Made by a program: the position numbers and the translations under genes. From Pseudomonadota bacterium (GTDB lineage: Bacteria > Pseudomonadota > Gammaproteobacteria > Eutrophobiales > Eutrophobiaceae): a stretch of 58,142 nucleotides of DNA. The notes under the pieces were generated by a model. That model made no database searches and was not told the origin of the DNA. It saw nothing but the letters and a program-made list of their open reading frames with translations. Positions 1-8,738 of this stretch are shown here, piece after piece. The stretch lies in contig JACZSJ010000004.1 of the NCBI GenBank assembly GCA_022574295.1, forward strand, positions 1-58,142. The letters are read 5' to 3'. The stretch's first letter is position 1. Every line of letters begins with the position of its first letter.

Positions 1-58
1 ACTAGGGAATTGTTCATTACTCACTAACTGACGATCGAGGTCGCCGCCCACCGTGCTC

Positions 59-493
59 TTAAAGGCAATCAGAGAATTCTTTTCCGTCTTTCTCACAGTA
101 CCCTTTAGAGACATTTTTATTTAAACAATCCGCAGCATTGGCAAGTTTAGATTGAGTTGCCTTTTTCAGAGCAGATGTAATGTCGTTTGTTTTCAGTCTG
201 TTTTTACCTTTGGATTCACACCAAACTGCTGTGGCTAAAAATTTATCAATTTGTGCTGTTGTAGCGTTCTTTGATTTCAAAAATGTCGCAAGGGGCTGAC
301 TTGAAATTGAAGTGGCATTACTAAAATCAGCCTCTTGATGTGCTGGATCTGAATTCTCTGCCGGTGATGCTAATGCCACAAGCTCTTTTGCATTTTCTAA
401 TATCTTATCTAATTGTTCAGATAGCCAGTTTTTATCGCCTTCACCAGAAAATTTAACTGCACCTATTTGTATTTCAATTTTTGCTTCACTCAT
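59..493 (-). CDS. Small hypothetical protein, possible winged-helix type
   Basis: A 144-residue soluble protein with no signal peptide. The ATG at 493 is preceded by a good ribosome-binding site (AAGGAG), so I prefer it to the TTG one codon upstream. Residues 1-45 (KIEIQIGAVKFSGEGDKNWL and on) look like a short conserved beta/alpha module; after a Ser/Pro/Asp-rich linker, residues about 68-135 form a compact helical region (FLATAVW, then LTN/DITSALKKA-like helices, then KGYCEKDGKEF). This resembles a family of small uncharacterised proteins that I cannot name securely. The tail SDCL seems abrupt for that family, and the -1 frame stays open from there to the window edge, so a frameshift or a tightly overlapping downstream gene is possible. 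Function unknown. Confidence 0.6.
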   Translation of the reverse strand: MSEAKIEIQIGAVKFSGEGDKNWLSEQLDKILENAKELVALASPAENSDPAHQEADFSNATSISSQPLATFLKSKNATTAQIDKFLATAVWCESKGKNRLKTNDITSALKKATQSKLANAADCLNKNVSKGYCEKDGKEFSDCL

Positions 494-517
494 CAATTTC
501 TCCTTACGCGTGAATTT

Positions 518-625
518 AGTGGGAACCTAACTATAAGTAGACACCCTAAAAGCTCTATGGGCGCTCGGCTTTTCGGGTGTATAATCATCTGGGTTTAAAT
601 AAAAACAACAACTTAGGTTCCTATT
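518..625. repeat. Nested inverted repeat, about 105 bp, MITE-like
   Basis: An outer inverted repeat (GGAACCTAA at 522-530, TTAGGTTCC at 613-621) encloses an inner one (ACACCCTAAAAGC at 541-553, GCTTTTCGGGTGT at 568-580, 12 of 13 pairs). The whole can fold as one long interrupted hairpin immediately upstream of the small hypothetical gene. No coding potential is evident. It may be a miniature inverted-repeat element or a leader structure; the sequence alone does not decide. Confidence 0.45.
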
Positions 626-796
626 AGGGAGCCTAATTGGAATTTCTAACAACGCAAGGAAGCGACTATAAATTTTAATCAATCCGGCCCCTTTTTCTAT
701 AAGCAACACCTCAGGATAGCTCGATTTTTGTCGTTATTCCACCACTCTCAATATGTGCTGTTTTTTAAACCCGTTATGTCTTGCCGGGCTGATTGC

Positions 797-1004
797 CATC
801 GATAGTGCAAAAATCACAGGGATGTGATTTTTAGTTCAACTGAGCAGGGATGCGAATTTGAACGGCACGTTGGCGATGGTGATCAGTCCGGGAAGCCCCA
901 AGGTATTATCTGGGGCCAAGGCATCCGGGCGGACTTTCTTTTCGTGCCTTTTCTTTGGCCGCGCAAAGAAAAGGTACTCGCCAGCTGGCGAAACAGACAC
1001 TCAA
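797..1004. repeat. Composite intergenic hairpin repeat downstream of nadA
   Basis: Three palindromic units in a row: a 9-bp stem AAAAATCAC/GTGATTTTT with loop AGGGAT (809-832); an 11-bp stem CCTTTTCTTTG/CAAAGAAAAGG (947-974); and a perfect 14-bp palindrome TCGCCAGCTGGCGA (978-991). A smaller GC-AGGGAT-GC motif lies near 843. Chains of GGATG-loop hairpins ending in a TTTCTTTG...CAAAGAAA stem are, as I remember them, a common non-coding repeat type of gammaproteobacterial chromosomes. Open frames across it are probably artefacts. It lies just past the nadA stop and could also limit read-through. Confidence 0.5.
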
Positions 1005-2081
1005 CTAAGCATCACTACTCATAAGCACCTGCTGATTGTGCACCTTAGCAAAATCAAGCAACCGTTGAATAGGAACCCTGGCTCGTTTACCAAGTTCCGG
1101 ATCGATGTGAATCTCACCACTACCTGTTTCCAAACACTCGACCACTTTCCTGAGGCTATTCATGGCCATCCACGGACAGTGACCACAACTGATACAGGTT
1201 GCACCTTTGCCGCTGGTGGGTGCTTCGATGAATATTTTATCCGGTGCGGCTTCCTGCATTTTGTGGAAGATGCCTTTGTCGGTGGCGACGATGAATTCTT
1301 TGGCATCCAGTTCTTTGGCAGCCTTGATAATGCCTGTGGTTGAACTGACAACATCGGCAAGTTCGATGACGGAGGCAGGGGACTCCGGATGCACCAGGAC
1401 TTTGGCATCGGGATGTTGCTTCTTTAATTCTGCAAGTTCGATGCCTTTGAATTCTTCATGCACAATACAGGCGCCTTGCCACAGCAACATATCTGCACCG
1501 GTTTGTTTCTGAATATAATCGCCCAGGTATTTGTCGGGTGCCCAGATAAATTTCTGACCTTTTGCCTGCAGGTGATTGATGATATCCAGCGCACTGCCGG
1601 AGGTCACTACCCAATCAGAACGTGCTTTCACTGCAGCACTGGTGTTGGCATAGACAACGACTGTTCTATCTGGGTGTTGATCACAAAATTCACTGAATGC
1701 ATCAATCGGGCAACCTATGTCCAGTGAACAGTCGGCATTTAAGTCAGGCATCAATATACGTTTTTCGGGATTGAGTATCTTGGCGGTTTCGCCCATGAAT
1801 TTAACGCCACAAACGACCAGGGTATCGGCTTCTGATTCACTGCCGAAGCGCGCCATGTCCAGTGAATCAGAAACATAACCGACAGTGGCGTCAGCGATGA
1901 GTTGTAGATCAGGATCGGTGTAGTAATGCGCCACCATCACGGCGTTTTGTTCTTTTAATAATTGTTTGATACGTGATTTGAGCTCGTCACGTTCGGCATC
2001 ACTGTATTCTTCAGTGACTGTCTCGGGAATGTCTTCGCGCTTAACGGTGCAGATTTCTGCTAAAGAAGTGTCTGTTGTCAT
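1005..2081 (-). CDS. nadA: Quinolinate synthase A
   Basis: Condenses iminoaspartate with dihydroxyacetone phosphate to quinolinate in de novo NAD synthesis, using an oxygen-sensitive [4Fe-4S] cluster. With the ATG at 2081 the protein has 358 residues, close to the usual proteobacterial length. The three cluster ligands are visible as Cys118 (NADCSLD), Cys205 (QGACIVHE) and Cys302, the last in a CxxCxxC context ([14 protein letters not shown]). The AHYYTDPD stretch near residue 52 and the KFMGET motif near 95 are typical of the family. A GTG one codon upstream is an alternative start. It lies downstream of aspS on the same strand, with a 44-bp gap, and nadB is not in the window. Confidence 0.97.
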   Translation of the reverse strand: MTTDTSLAEICTVKREDIPETVTEEYSDAERDELKSRIKQLLKEQNAVMVAHYYTDPDLQLIADATVGYVSDSLDMARFGSESEADTLVVCGVKFMGETAKILNPEKRILMPDLNADCSLDIGCPIDAFSEFCDQHPDRTVVVYANTSAAVKARSDWVVTSGSALDIINHLQAKGQKFIWAPDKYLGDYIQKQTGADMLLWQGACIVHEEFKGIELAELKKQHPDAKVLVHPESPASVIELADVVSSTTGIIKAAKELDAKEFIVATDKGIFHKMQEAAPDKIFIEAPTSGKGATCISCGHCPWMAMNSLRKVVECLETGSGEIHIDPELGKRARVPIQRLLDFAKVHNQQVLMSSDA

Positions 2082-2125
2082 CACTCAATCTATCAAACCA
2101 GTGCTATCTGACTGAAGTATAGTAT

Positions 2126-3931
2126 CTATTCTGATTCTAATTCAGGTTTTGCTGCTTCTTTTTTGGCGGGTTTTGCCAGCTTGATACCCAGCTCTTTTAG
2201 CTGTTCTGGTGATGCAGGTGTGGGTGCTTCGGTCAGTAGACAAGCTGCTGTTTGTGTCTTTGGAAAGGCAATCACGTCACGTATTGAATCAGCACCGACC
2301 ATTAACATGATCAAACGATCCAGTCCGAAGGCGATGCCGCCATGTGGTGGGCAGCCGTAATCCAGTGCATTTATCAGGAACCCGAATTTGTCATCAGCTT
2401 CCTGATCATCAATACCAAGAAGTTTCAATACGCTCCTTTGCATTTCAGGTTTATGGATACGAATCGAACCACCACCGAGCTCAGTACCATTCAAGACCAG
2501 GTCGTATGCTCGTGACAGGGCTTTGCCTGGATCGGCTTCAAGCTCGCTTGCTTCCGTAACACAAGGCGCGGTAAAGGGATGATGCAGTGCATCCCAGCGC
2601 TTTTCATCCTCGTTGTATTCGAACATGGGGAAATCAACTATCCAGACCGGTTGCCACTCACTTTCAAACAAACCTCTGTCTTGTGCCAGTTTGTCGCGGA
2701 GTGCGCCCAGTGCGTCATTGACGATCCTGGTCTTGTCTGCACCGAAGAAGATCAGATCGCCATTTTCTGCGTGGGTGCGTTCGATAATGGTTGCGATCAC
2801 ATCATCGGGCAGGAATTTCAATATTGGAGATTGTAGACCCTCTGCTCCAGCGGCCACATCGTTGACCTTGATATAGGCAAGGCCTTTGGCACCGTAATTG
2901 GCGACAAAGTTTGTATATCCATCTATGTCTTTGCGGGATAGTTCACTGCCTGCGGGTAATCTCAGTGCAGCCACACGACCATTATCCATTTTTGCCGGGC
3001 CTGAAAAGACCTTGAATTCGACCTCGGCCATCACATCAGAGATATCCACCAGTTCTAATGGATTACGCAAGTCAGGGCGATCAGTACCGAAACGATGCAT
3101 GGCATCGGCATAAGTGATGCGTGGGAAAGGTGAAGGCAGGTCAATATCCAGTGCGTCTTTGAATAAAGTAATCATCATTTCTTCCATGATGGCCATGATG
3201 GCTTCTTCATCCATAAATGAGGTTTCGATATCAAGTTGGGTAAATTCCGGCTGTCGGTCTGCACGCAAATCTTCGTCACGGAAACAACGCACGATCTGAT
3301 AATAACGATCCATGCCGGACATCATTAACAACTGTTTAAATAATTGTGGTGATTGTGGCAGGGCAAAGAATTCACCTGGATGTGTGCGGCTGGGAACCAG
3401 ATAATCACGCGCACCTTCTGGAGTCGCGCGAGTCAACATCGGTGTTTCGATTTCCAGGAAGCCGTTATCGTCCAAAAAACTTCGCATGGCTTTTGTGATC
3501 GCTGCACGCAATTTCATGTTTCTTTGCATCTCGTCACGTCGCAGATCAATGTAGCGATATTTTAATTTCACATCATCGTGAACGTTTTCATCGTCCAGTT
3601 GAAATGGCGGTGTCTTGGCACTATTCAGTATTTCAATTTCATATCCAAGCATTTCGACTTCGCCGGTAGGTAAGTCAGGGTTGGTGGTGCCCTCAGGGCG
3701 GTGTCGGACTTTCCCTGTGATCTTTAATACATATTCATTGCGCACAGCATCAGCAACGGCAAACGATTCGGGGCGATCCGGATCAAAAACAATCTGGGCA
3801 AGCCCTTCACGATCACGCAGGTCAATGAAGATAACACCACCATGATCGCGACGACGATGCACCCAGCCACACAGGGTGATCTCCTGATCAAGTAGAGAAG
3901 TGTTTAATTGCCCACAATAATGACTACGCAT
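2126..3931 (-). CDS. aspS: Aspartyl-tRNA synthetase, bacterial type, likely non-discriminating
   Basis: Class IIb synthetase of 601 residues: N-terminal OB-fold anticodon domain (about 1-105), catalytic core with motif 2 ([19 protein letters not shown], about 216-234) and motif 3 ([10 protein letters not shown], 531-540), and the bacterial GAD insertion between them. A Lys/Ala/Glu-rich tail ends the protein. Residues that distinguish tRNA-Asp-only from relaxed enzymes read His30 (RRRDHGG) and Gly81 (RPEGTTNP), the same pair I recall from the Pseudomonas aeruginosa non-discriminating enzyme. If so, it also charges tRNA-Asn and the cell needs GatCAB transamidation; this is inference from signature residues. 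A 121-bp gap separates it from the upstream DUF502 gene. Confidence 0.97.
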   Translation of the reverse strand: MRSHYCGQLNTSLLDQEITLCGWVHRRRDHGGVIFIDLRDREGLAQIVFDPDRPESFAVADAVRNEYVLKITGKVRHRPEGTTNPDLPTGEVEMLGYEIEILNSAKTPPFQLDDENVHDDVKLKYRYIDLRRDEMQRNMKLRAAITKAMRSFLDDNGFLEIETPMLTRATPEGARDYLVPSRTHPGEFFALPQSPQLFKQLLMMSGMDRYYQIVRCFRDEDLRADRQPEFTQLDIETSFMDEEAIMAIMEEMMITLFKDALDIDLPSPFPRITYADAMHRFGTDRPDLRNPLELVDISDVMAEVEFKVFSGPAKMDNGRVAALRLPAGSELSRKDIDGYTNFVANYGAKGLAYIKVNDVAAGAEGLQSPILKFLPDDVIATIIERTHAENGDLIFFGADKTRIVNDALGALRDKLAQDRGLFESEWQPVWIVDFPMFEYNEDEKRWDALHHPFTAPCVTEASELEADPGKALSRAYDLVLNGTELGGGSIRIHKPEMQRSVLKLLGIDDQEADDKFGFLINALDYGCPPHGGIAFGLDRLIMLMVGADSIRDVIAFPKTQTAACLLTEAPTPASPEQLKELGIKLAKPAKKEAAKPELESE

Positions 3932-4052
3932 ACGGATAATTTTCCTGGTTTTTTACTTTGTAAAAATGCTTTCGAAGCAAGGCCTCGCGCACAGAGCGTG
4001 GCATCTTACGGATCGACGTGATTTTTCGCAAGTTTGGCGCCTGTTATAGTGT

Positions 4053-4682
4053 CTATACCGTTTCCTGAGAGAAATCCGTGGCCGGTCCTTCGGGGACAAT
4101 GACACCCATAGAGATAATAAATTTGAAACCATCTTCGACAGAAATATCCAGCTGTGTAATGTCTTCTGCAGGTAACATGAGGATGAAGCCTGAAGTGGGG
4201 TTTGGGGTTGTCGGGATGAAGACTGAGACTAGATCGCTTCCAGAGGCTACTCTGGCTGCAGCAAGCGCTTCATTGGTTTGAAATCCCAGGCTCCATATAC
4301 CCTTGCGTGGGTATTCCACTAGTACCACGCGTCTAAAAGACTCGCTATTTGAGGTGAACAGGGTTTCGAGCACCTGTTTCACACTGGTATAAATCGTCCG
4401 AACCAGTGGAATACGGCCAAGCATAGCTTCCCAATAACCAACCAGCTTTCGCCCAAACAGGTTGGCGGCAAATGCACCCGTTAATATCAAAATCGAGACA
4501 CCGATGACAATGCCAAACCCCGGGATAGAAAAGCCAAACAGTACTTCAGGTTGCCATTCTGGCGGGAAAAGCAGGATAACCTTATCAAGCAGGTCAATCA
4601 GTAGTTTAATCACCACGACGGTTGCAGCCAGCGGCAACCAGACCAGTAGCCCTGCGATAAAGTATTTGCGTAATAGGCGCAC
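4053..4682 (-). CDS. DUF502 family inner-membrane protein
   Basis: From a GTG at 4682 the protein has 209 residues and begins directly at the family's first membrane segment (YFIAGLLVWLPLAATVVVIKLL), with a second near residues 55-80 (GFGIVIGVSILILTGAFAANLFG). The later LGRIPLVRTIYTSVKQ and FIPTTPNPTSGF stretches are typical of DUF502. The frame stays open back to an ATG at 4904, but that extra 74 residues is basic low-complexity sequence lying entirely over the fmdB tail in another frame, so I take the shorter start. The gene follows fmdB by 16 bp and precedes aspS, an arrangement I recall from many proteobacteria. Function is unknown; the start is the least certain point. Confidence 0.85.
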   Translation of the reverse strand: MRLLRKYFIAGLLVWLPLAATVVVIKLLIDLLDKVILLFPPEWQPEVLFGFSIPGFGIVIGVSILILTGAFAANLFGRKLVGYWEAMLGRIPLVRTIYTSVKQVLETLFTSNSESFRRVVLVEYPRKGIWSLGFQTNEALAAARVASGSDLVSVFIPTTPNPTSGFILMLPAEDITQLDISVEDGFKFIISMGVIVPEGPATDFSQETV

Positions 4683-4698
4683 TAAATCTGCCGTCCGT

Positions 4699-5055
4699 TT
4701 AATCTGAATTGCTTGCTGTTGATGCTTTCTTTTTAGTAGTAGCTGTTTTTGACTCGGATTTCTTACTTGATTTATCCGGCCCACCAGTTTTGTCACTGCC
4801 TTTATCTCTGGAGGGTTGACTACCTTCTTTTCCCCCACCGTCTTTTCCCCGGGCATCTTCTTTCTGGGGCTTCTTGTCCTTGAAGTCTGTCTCGTACCAG
4901 CCATTGCCTTTTAATTTGAAGGCGGCAGCAGAAACAAGTTTGCGTAGTGTCCCCTGATTACATTCAGGGCACTCCTTCAGAGGATCATCACTGAACTTTT
5001 GAATAGCTTCCATTTTGTGTTCACAGTGTTCACATTGATATTCGTAAATTGGCAC
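4699..5055 (-). CDS. FmdB-type zinc ribbon regulatory protein
   Basis: A 118-residue protein with the FmdB start MPIYEYQCEHCEHK and two CxxC knuckles (Cys8/Cys11 and CPEC near 34-37) expected to bind one zinc. After residue 60 the chain is a long Lys/Asp/Gly/Ser low-complexity tail that is probably disordered. FmdB homologues commonly precede aspS in proteobacteria; here the DUF502 gene lies between. Named for a putative regulator of formamidase in Methylophilus; the actual role in this organism is unknown. The nucleotide sequence of the tail reads openly in a second frame, which creates a misleading upstream extension for the next gene. Confidence 0.9.
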   Translation of the reverse strand: MPIYEYQCEHCEHKMEAIQKFSDDPLKECPECNQGTLRKLVSAAAFKLKGNGWYETDFKDKKPQKEDARGKDGGGKEGSQPSRDKGSDKTGGPDKSSKKSESKTATTKKKASTASNSD

Positions 5056-5210
5056 AAATATTCCTCTTAGGTAGTCATATCATTGGTCAAATGGCGAGAA
5101 AATAGGGTGCAGACACAATAAAATCAAGCCCTAGCAAGCGATAAAATGGGGGAATTATACTATTTTCATTCTTTATATCGAGGTAAATGGCGAAAAACCC
5201 CAAGTCTATA

Positions 5211-5238
5211 TTGCCATCTACGAAATCTTCGGTATTAT
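5211..5238 (+). promoter_or_regulatory. Likely sigma-70 promoter for tRNA-Lys
   Basis: TTGCCA (5211-5216), a 16-bp spacer and TATTAT (5233-5238), followed by a GC-rich GCCGC discriminator and, 40 bp on, the tRNA. The discriminator is of the kind seen at stringently controlled stable-RNA promoters. No transcript evidence. Confidence 0.5.
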
Positions 5239-5277
5239 GCCGCTTCGATCTTGACCGGGATCATGGTTCAAGACAAT

Positions 5278-5353
5278 GGGTCGTTAGCTCAGTTGGTAGA
5301 GCACCGCACTTTTAATGCGATGGTCGCGCGTTCGAATCGCGCACGACCCACCA
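5278..5353 (+). tRNA. tRNA-Lys (anticodon UUU)
   Basis: 76 nt including an encoded CCA. The acceptor stem pairs GGGTCGT with ACGACCC, the D arm is TTAGCTCAGTTGGTAGAGC, the anticodon loop is CTTTTAA with anticodon TTT, and the T arm contains GGTTCGAATC-like sequence (CGTTCGAATCG). It closely resembles E. coli tRNA-Lys. Its 3' end is only 5 bp from the stop codon of the convergent CPBP protease gene. Confidence 0.97.
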
Positions 5354-5358
5354 TTCAA

Positions 5359-6246
5359 TTATTGCCCAGATAAAGATTTTCCGGCTAGAAATTTCCGCCA
5401 ATAAACAATGGCTAAAACAAGAAGCCAGGCGAGAGATAAATACCCCAGCATATGATCATAACGACTTACCAAAAAATCGAACTGACTGCCAGGTATGTAA
5501 TCGCTGAGTCTGCCGGTTACTTTCATTGCCATGACGATGCCGGCATGAATACCGATACACATTGCAATATTTCTATTTCGGATCCGTACCATCGATAAGA
5601 GTACACCCAGGACAAGCAAAGTCAGGAAGTGATCGATAATGCTTGGATCTGAAAACCTGAATAATGCCTCCGGCAATATTTCCATGCCAGTGACCCAGGT
5701 AATTTCTGTTCCTTCTGGCAGTGCCCTGTATTTAAGGAAATGAACTGCCGCATACACAAGACTGGTGAGTGATACAGTAACAACAGCCCCAGTTTTTTTA
5801 GTCAGGCTACTGAACAGCGCACCACGAAAAATACTCTCTTCTATGAAACCAATCACAAGACCTGCCAATGTTGCTTTGATAAAAATCAGAAATAGATTTG
5901 ACCAAAAATAATCAAGATTCGGTTTTATTTGATGAATGCCAAGCAGCAATAAAAATAATTCAAGGAGTGCCAGGATTAATATCCCCGCGAGCATACCCTG
6001 CAACAGATTTTCCATAAAAACTTTTTTTGAACCATCAAAACCAAAAGATTGCCTGGAATACATCTGGTGATATTTTAAATAGAAGCCGCTGAATATCAGG
6101 CCACATACCAGCGTCACGTGGCTGATCAGTTTATGAAAAGGATAATCTACAAAGTTTTCCAAAATCAAATGGACGGGATAAGCCAGCAATGGACTCAACG
6201 TGATTACCAGTGAAATGAGGATTAAAAAACTGACAACGGTGCGCAT
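5359..6246 (-). CDS. CPBP family intramembrane metalloprotease
   Basis: A 295-residue multi-pass membrane protein with about eight hydrophobic segments. The three signature motifs of the CAAX-protease/bacteriocin-processing (CPBP, Abi) family are present: EExxxR (Glu136-Glu137...Arg141, FIEESIFRG), a histidine in AAVHFLKYR (His169), and the last histidine in CIGIHAG (His234). The family includes eukaryotic Rce1 and bacterial proteins for bacteriocin self-immunity and surface-protein processing; the substrate here cannot be told. It starts 43 bp beyond the soxZ stop on the same strand and ends against tRNA-Lys. It may be co-transcribed with soxYZ, but no functional link is obvious. Confidence 0.88.
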   Translation of the reverse strand: MRTVVSFLILISLVITLSPLLAYPVHLILENFVDYPFHKLISHVTLVCGLIFSGFYLKYHQMYSRQSFGFDGSKKVFMENLLQGMLAGILILALLELFLLLLGIHQIKPNLDYFWSNLFLIFIKATLAGLVIGFIEESIFRGALFSSLTKKTGAVVTVSLTSLVYAAVHFLKYRALPEGTEITWVTGMEILPEALFRFSDPSIIDHFLTLLVLGVLLSMVRIRNRNIAMCIGIHAGIVMAMKVTGRLSDYIPGSQFDFLVSRYDHMLGYLSLAWLLVLAIVYWRKFLAGKSLSGQ

Positions 6247-6290
6247 GAGAGTGAGCTGATTCTGAAATTACATTAGCAAATAGTATATTG

Positions 6291-6605
6291 CTATTGTATC
6301 ACGGCTTCTTTTGATTCAGTGTTTCCTTGACTGTCTTGCCAGCTAATACGAAGGGTGTCCCCCGGGTTTGCACCTGAAAAAGTAAATGACAAATACGGGT
6401 TTTTTGAAATCGCACGACTCCAGTCACATGTCATAATCACTTTGTCACCATGATGTATCGTCACGGTCGCTATAAAAAAAGCCGGGATGATGTCGCCGGT
6501 ATCGGGGTCACGGCTATAACCTGTATCCATGGGATGCTTGAGGATAGCCTGTACGGTTGTCAGGCCATCTTTCCTTGAGGTTCTTATTCTGATCCTGGAA
6601 GCCAT
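6291..6605 (-). CDS. soxZ: Thiosulfate oxidation carrier subunit SoxZ
   Basis: A 104-residue immunoglobulin-like protein starting MASRIRIRTSRKDG. It pairs with SoxY to form the periplasmic carrier on which the Sox system handles sulfur. The stretches HPMDTGYSRD and SKNPYLSFTFSGANPGD are characteristic. The ATG overlaps the soxY stop by one base (TAATG), so translation is probably coupled; an in-frame GTG three codons upstream is inside soxY and less likely. It lacks its own export signal, as expected for SoxZ, which leaves the cell with SoxY. No soxA, soxX, soxB or soxCD gene is in the window. Confidence 0.95.
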   Translation of the reverse strand: MASRIRIRTSRKDGLTTVQAILKHPMDTGYSRDPDTGDIIPAFFIATVTIHHGDKVIMTCDWSRAISKNPYLSFTFSGANPGDTLRISWQDSQGNTESKEAVIQ

Positions 6606-7072
6606 TAACCGCACCCTCCTTCTATTACTTCCACGAATTTTTTTGTGCTAAACAATTTGCCGTCTGATTTAACAATGACGGTAATTGTTGAAGGTTCTCC
6701 CACCTTAATTCTTGTCGCGACAAACCCCGCGCACTCAGGAGACATATTAAAATTCGCAATCAATGGGTTTGGATTTTTTTCAACCAGTATGGTGATCGAT
6801 TCAACATTTGGCAGATCGGTTTTAATCTTGACCGGCACAACAGCGCCATTTTCAACCAGGTCATGTACGCCGATAGTGATAGCATCGCTGGGCGTAACTT
6901 CAAGTCCAGGGAAAAATTCTGCTAGAGCATTTACTTCTGTTTCTGCTGAAAACGCATCAAGATTCCAGTTAGCAAAAGCAATCAACGGCTTCAGCAAGCC
7001 GCCTATACTGGCAAGGATGATAGTGGAACCTGAAAGCAGTCGTGAAATAAAATTTCTGCGTGTAATTTTCAT
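6605..7072 (-). CDS. soxY: Thiosulfate oxidation sulfur-carrier subunit SoxY
   Basis: A 155-residue protein with a twin-arginine signal (TRRNFISRLL with Arg5-Arg6, then a hydrophobic run to about residue 33) and the mobile C-terminal arm ending VIEGGCG, whose Cys154 carries the sulfur intermediate. The motif matches the SoxY GGCGG arm but is one glycine short. The central beta-sandwich region (VHDLVENGAVVPV, NPNPLIANFNMSP) is typical. It is followed by soxZ with a one-base overlap. The presence of a carrier without other sox genes nearby matches organisms such as Allochromatium, where soxYZ is separate from soxXA/B; some SoxYZ pairs also act with other sulfur pathways. Confidence 0.96.
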   Translation of the reverse strand: MKITRRNFISRLLSGSTIILASIGGLLKPLIAFANWNLDAFSAETEVNALAEFFPGLEVTPSDAITIGVHDLVENGAVVPVKIKTDLPNVESITILVEKNPNPLIANFNMSPECAGFVATRIKVGEPSTITVIVKSDGKLFSTKKFVEVIEGGCG

Positions 7073-7107
7073 TTTCTTTAAATAAAAAATAATATTATGC
7101 CGCTCAC

Positions 7108-8553
7108 CTAAATTTGGAGCTGTTCTTCCAGTTCAAGTTCATATTCCAGTTGGCTAATTCTTGCAATAATTTTTTCCCTTTGATAGTAATCAAGCTTACC
7201 TTCTCGTTGTGTATAAATTAATCGATCAATGGCCAGTTTGGTATCGCCAGTCAAGTAAAAATATTCTGCTTTGGCAATAGCCGAATTAGCCATCGATCCA
7301 TTTTGTGCCTCTGCCTGGGCGAGCAAATCATAATAGGCAGGATCAGGTTCTTGTTGACGACGATAGTGATGTAACAAATCACGCGCCTGTGAGGGCTGTC
7401 CACTATCCAGTAATGTTTTGGCATAGGCAAGAACAAGGGGTCTGTAATCGGGATAAAGTTGATAGGCTTTCTGGAATATTCCAAGAGCTGCAGTATAATT
7501 TCTTTGTTCCGATTCAATGTTCGCTGCGGCCAGCATATAGGTAATGTTTTCCTTGTCCCCGGATAATAAAGCCTTTAATTGTTCGCGTGCCAAATAATAA
7601 TTTCCGGCCTTTGTTAATGCCAGTACATAGCCATAACGAACCGGGTCCTTTTTTTCTACGGGTGTATTTGCTAAACGCTGTTTGAAAGTCTTTACGGCAT
7701 CCTTGGCGTTTTTATAACTATTGACTTCAAGTTTTGATCGTACTAATTCATAACTGGCTGTGTTCACATAGTCGACATGTTTATATCTTGAAGCCCTGGC
7801 TTTTGAATCAGCGATGCGCGAGCTTGTCAGGGGGTGGGTCCTGAGAAACTCCGGGGCATTTCCCTGATAAAATTCTGATTTTTGTTGCAGGCGTTCAAAA
7901 AACGATGGCATACCTTGCGGATCATAACCAGAGCGAGCGAGAAGTTGTATGCCGACACTATCCGCTTCTACTTCGTTTGCCCGGGTAAAATTAATCTGGG
8001 ATTGAACATTGGCCCCAGTCACAACAGCTAGCGCAGCCATCCCTGCCTGAGGATTTGCGATGGCGAGCAATATTGCGCCAAGCATTGCAGCCGTTGCCGG
8101 GATACTAACCTGACCAGCCCTTTCGAATTGTCTGGCCATATGCCTCTGGGTGACATGGGCAATTTCATGCGCAATAACACCTGCCAGTTCACTTTCACTT
8201 TGTACGTTGAGAATCGTGCCACTATTGATGCCGATGACGCCCCCGGGTGCAGCAAAGGCATTGATGTCCGGATTATCAACAACAAAGAAAATAAAAGCCA
8301 GGGTATTGTCATCACTATTGGCGGCTAATTTATAACCGATTGATTCGATATAACTTTCTACTTCAGGATCGTCAATAATCGTTGCGTATTGTCTCACGCT
8401 ACGCATAAAGGCCAACCCAAGGCGCCGTTCAAATTCTGGTGATATCGCACTGCCTGATGAATCACCGATATCTGGCAAATCGAGTTCGTTGAAAGCTTGC
8501 GCACTGTTGCTTATTAGCAGCAACAATATCAGCATGTAGTAATTAAATTTCAC
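7108..8553 (-). CDS. bepA: BepA-like periplasmic M48 metalloprotease with TPR domain
   Basis: A 481-residue secreted protein. Residues 1-20 are a signal peptide ending SAQA. The M48 protease domain has zinc ligands His129 and His133 with catalytic Glu130 (HEIAH), a third ligand in NEVEAD (Glu194) and a regulatory-type His240 (THPLTSSR). The C-terminal 220 residues are tetratricopeptide repeats. Architecture and length match E. coli BepA (YfgC), which promotes LptD maturation and degrades stalled outer-membrane proteins together with the BAM complex. It lies 35 bp upstream of soxY on the same strand, but a link to sulfur metabolism is not expected. Divergent from pfp. Confidence 0.92.
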   Translation of the reverse strand: MKFNYYMLILLLLISNSAQAFNELDLPDIGDSSGSAISPEFERRLGLAFMRSVRQYATIIDDPEVESYIESIGYKLAANSDDNTLAFIFFVVDNPDINAFAAPGGVIGINSGTILNVQSESELAGVIAHEIAHVTQRHMARQFERAGQVSIPATAAMLGAILLAIANPQAGMAALAVVTGANVQSQINFTRANEVEADSVGIQLLARSGYDPQGMPSFFERLQQKSEFYQGNAPEFLRTHPLTSSRIADSKARASRYKHVDYVNTASYELVRSKLEVNSYKNAKDAVKTFKQRLANTPVEKKDPVRYGYVLALTKAGNYYLAREQLKALLSGDKENITYMLAAANIESEQRNYTAALGIFQKAYQLYPDYRPLVLAYAKTLLDSGQPSQARDLLHHYRRQQEPDPAYYDLLAQAEAQNGSMANSAIAKAEYFYLTGDTKLAIDRLIYTQREGKLDYYQREKIIARISQLEYELELEEQLQI

Positions 8554-8738
8554 AGTAACGTTGGGCGACTATTAGCTTTACAAGTTCCCTTGCTGTAGAC
8601 CCTGCTTTCGAGAAATTTTTTCCAGGGACAGGCTTTTACGTATGGACTTTTGAGCATAAATTTGTCATTAGAGTCTATCACAAGAATAATACGCGTATAT
8701 TTCCATAAGTTAGAGAATGATCAGGAGTCAACAGTTTA

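Noticed and set aside
858-1343. 161-codon plus-strand open frame over the nadA end and hairpin repeat
   Set aside because: It lies mostly antisense to nadA, which has full catalytic motifs, and partly over palindromic repeat DNA; no known family pattern.
4683-4904. N-terminal extension of the DUF502 protein to an ATG at 4904
   Set aside because: The region is the coding sequence of the fmdB tail in another frame and gives only basic low-complexity residues not seen in the family.
5278-5353. tRNA-Lys as an attachment site of an integrated element
   Set aside because: No duplicated 3' end of the tRNA was noticed nearby, and the neighbouring genes are not integrase or phage genes.
7251-7544. 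Open frames on both strands inside bepA
   Set aside because: They are shadows of the TPR region, without start signals or family patterns.
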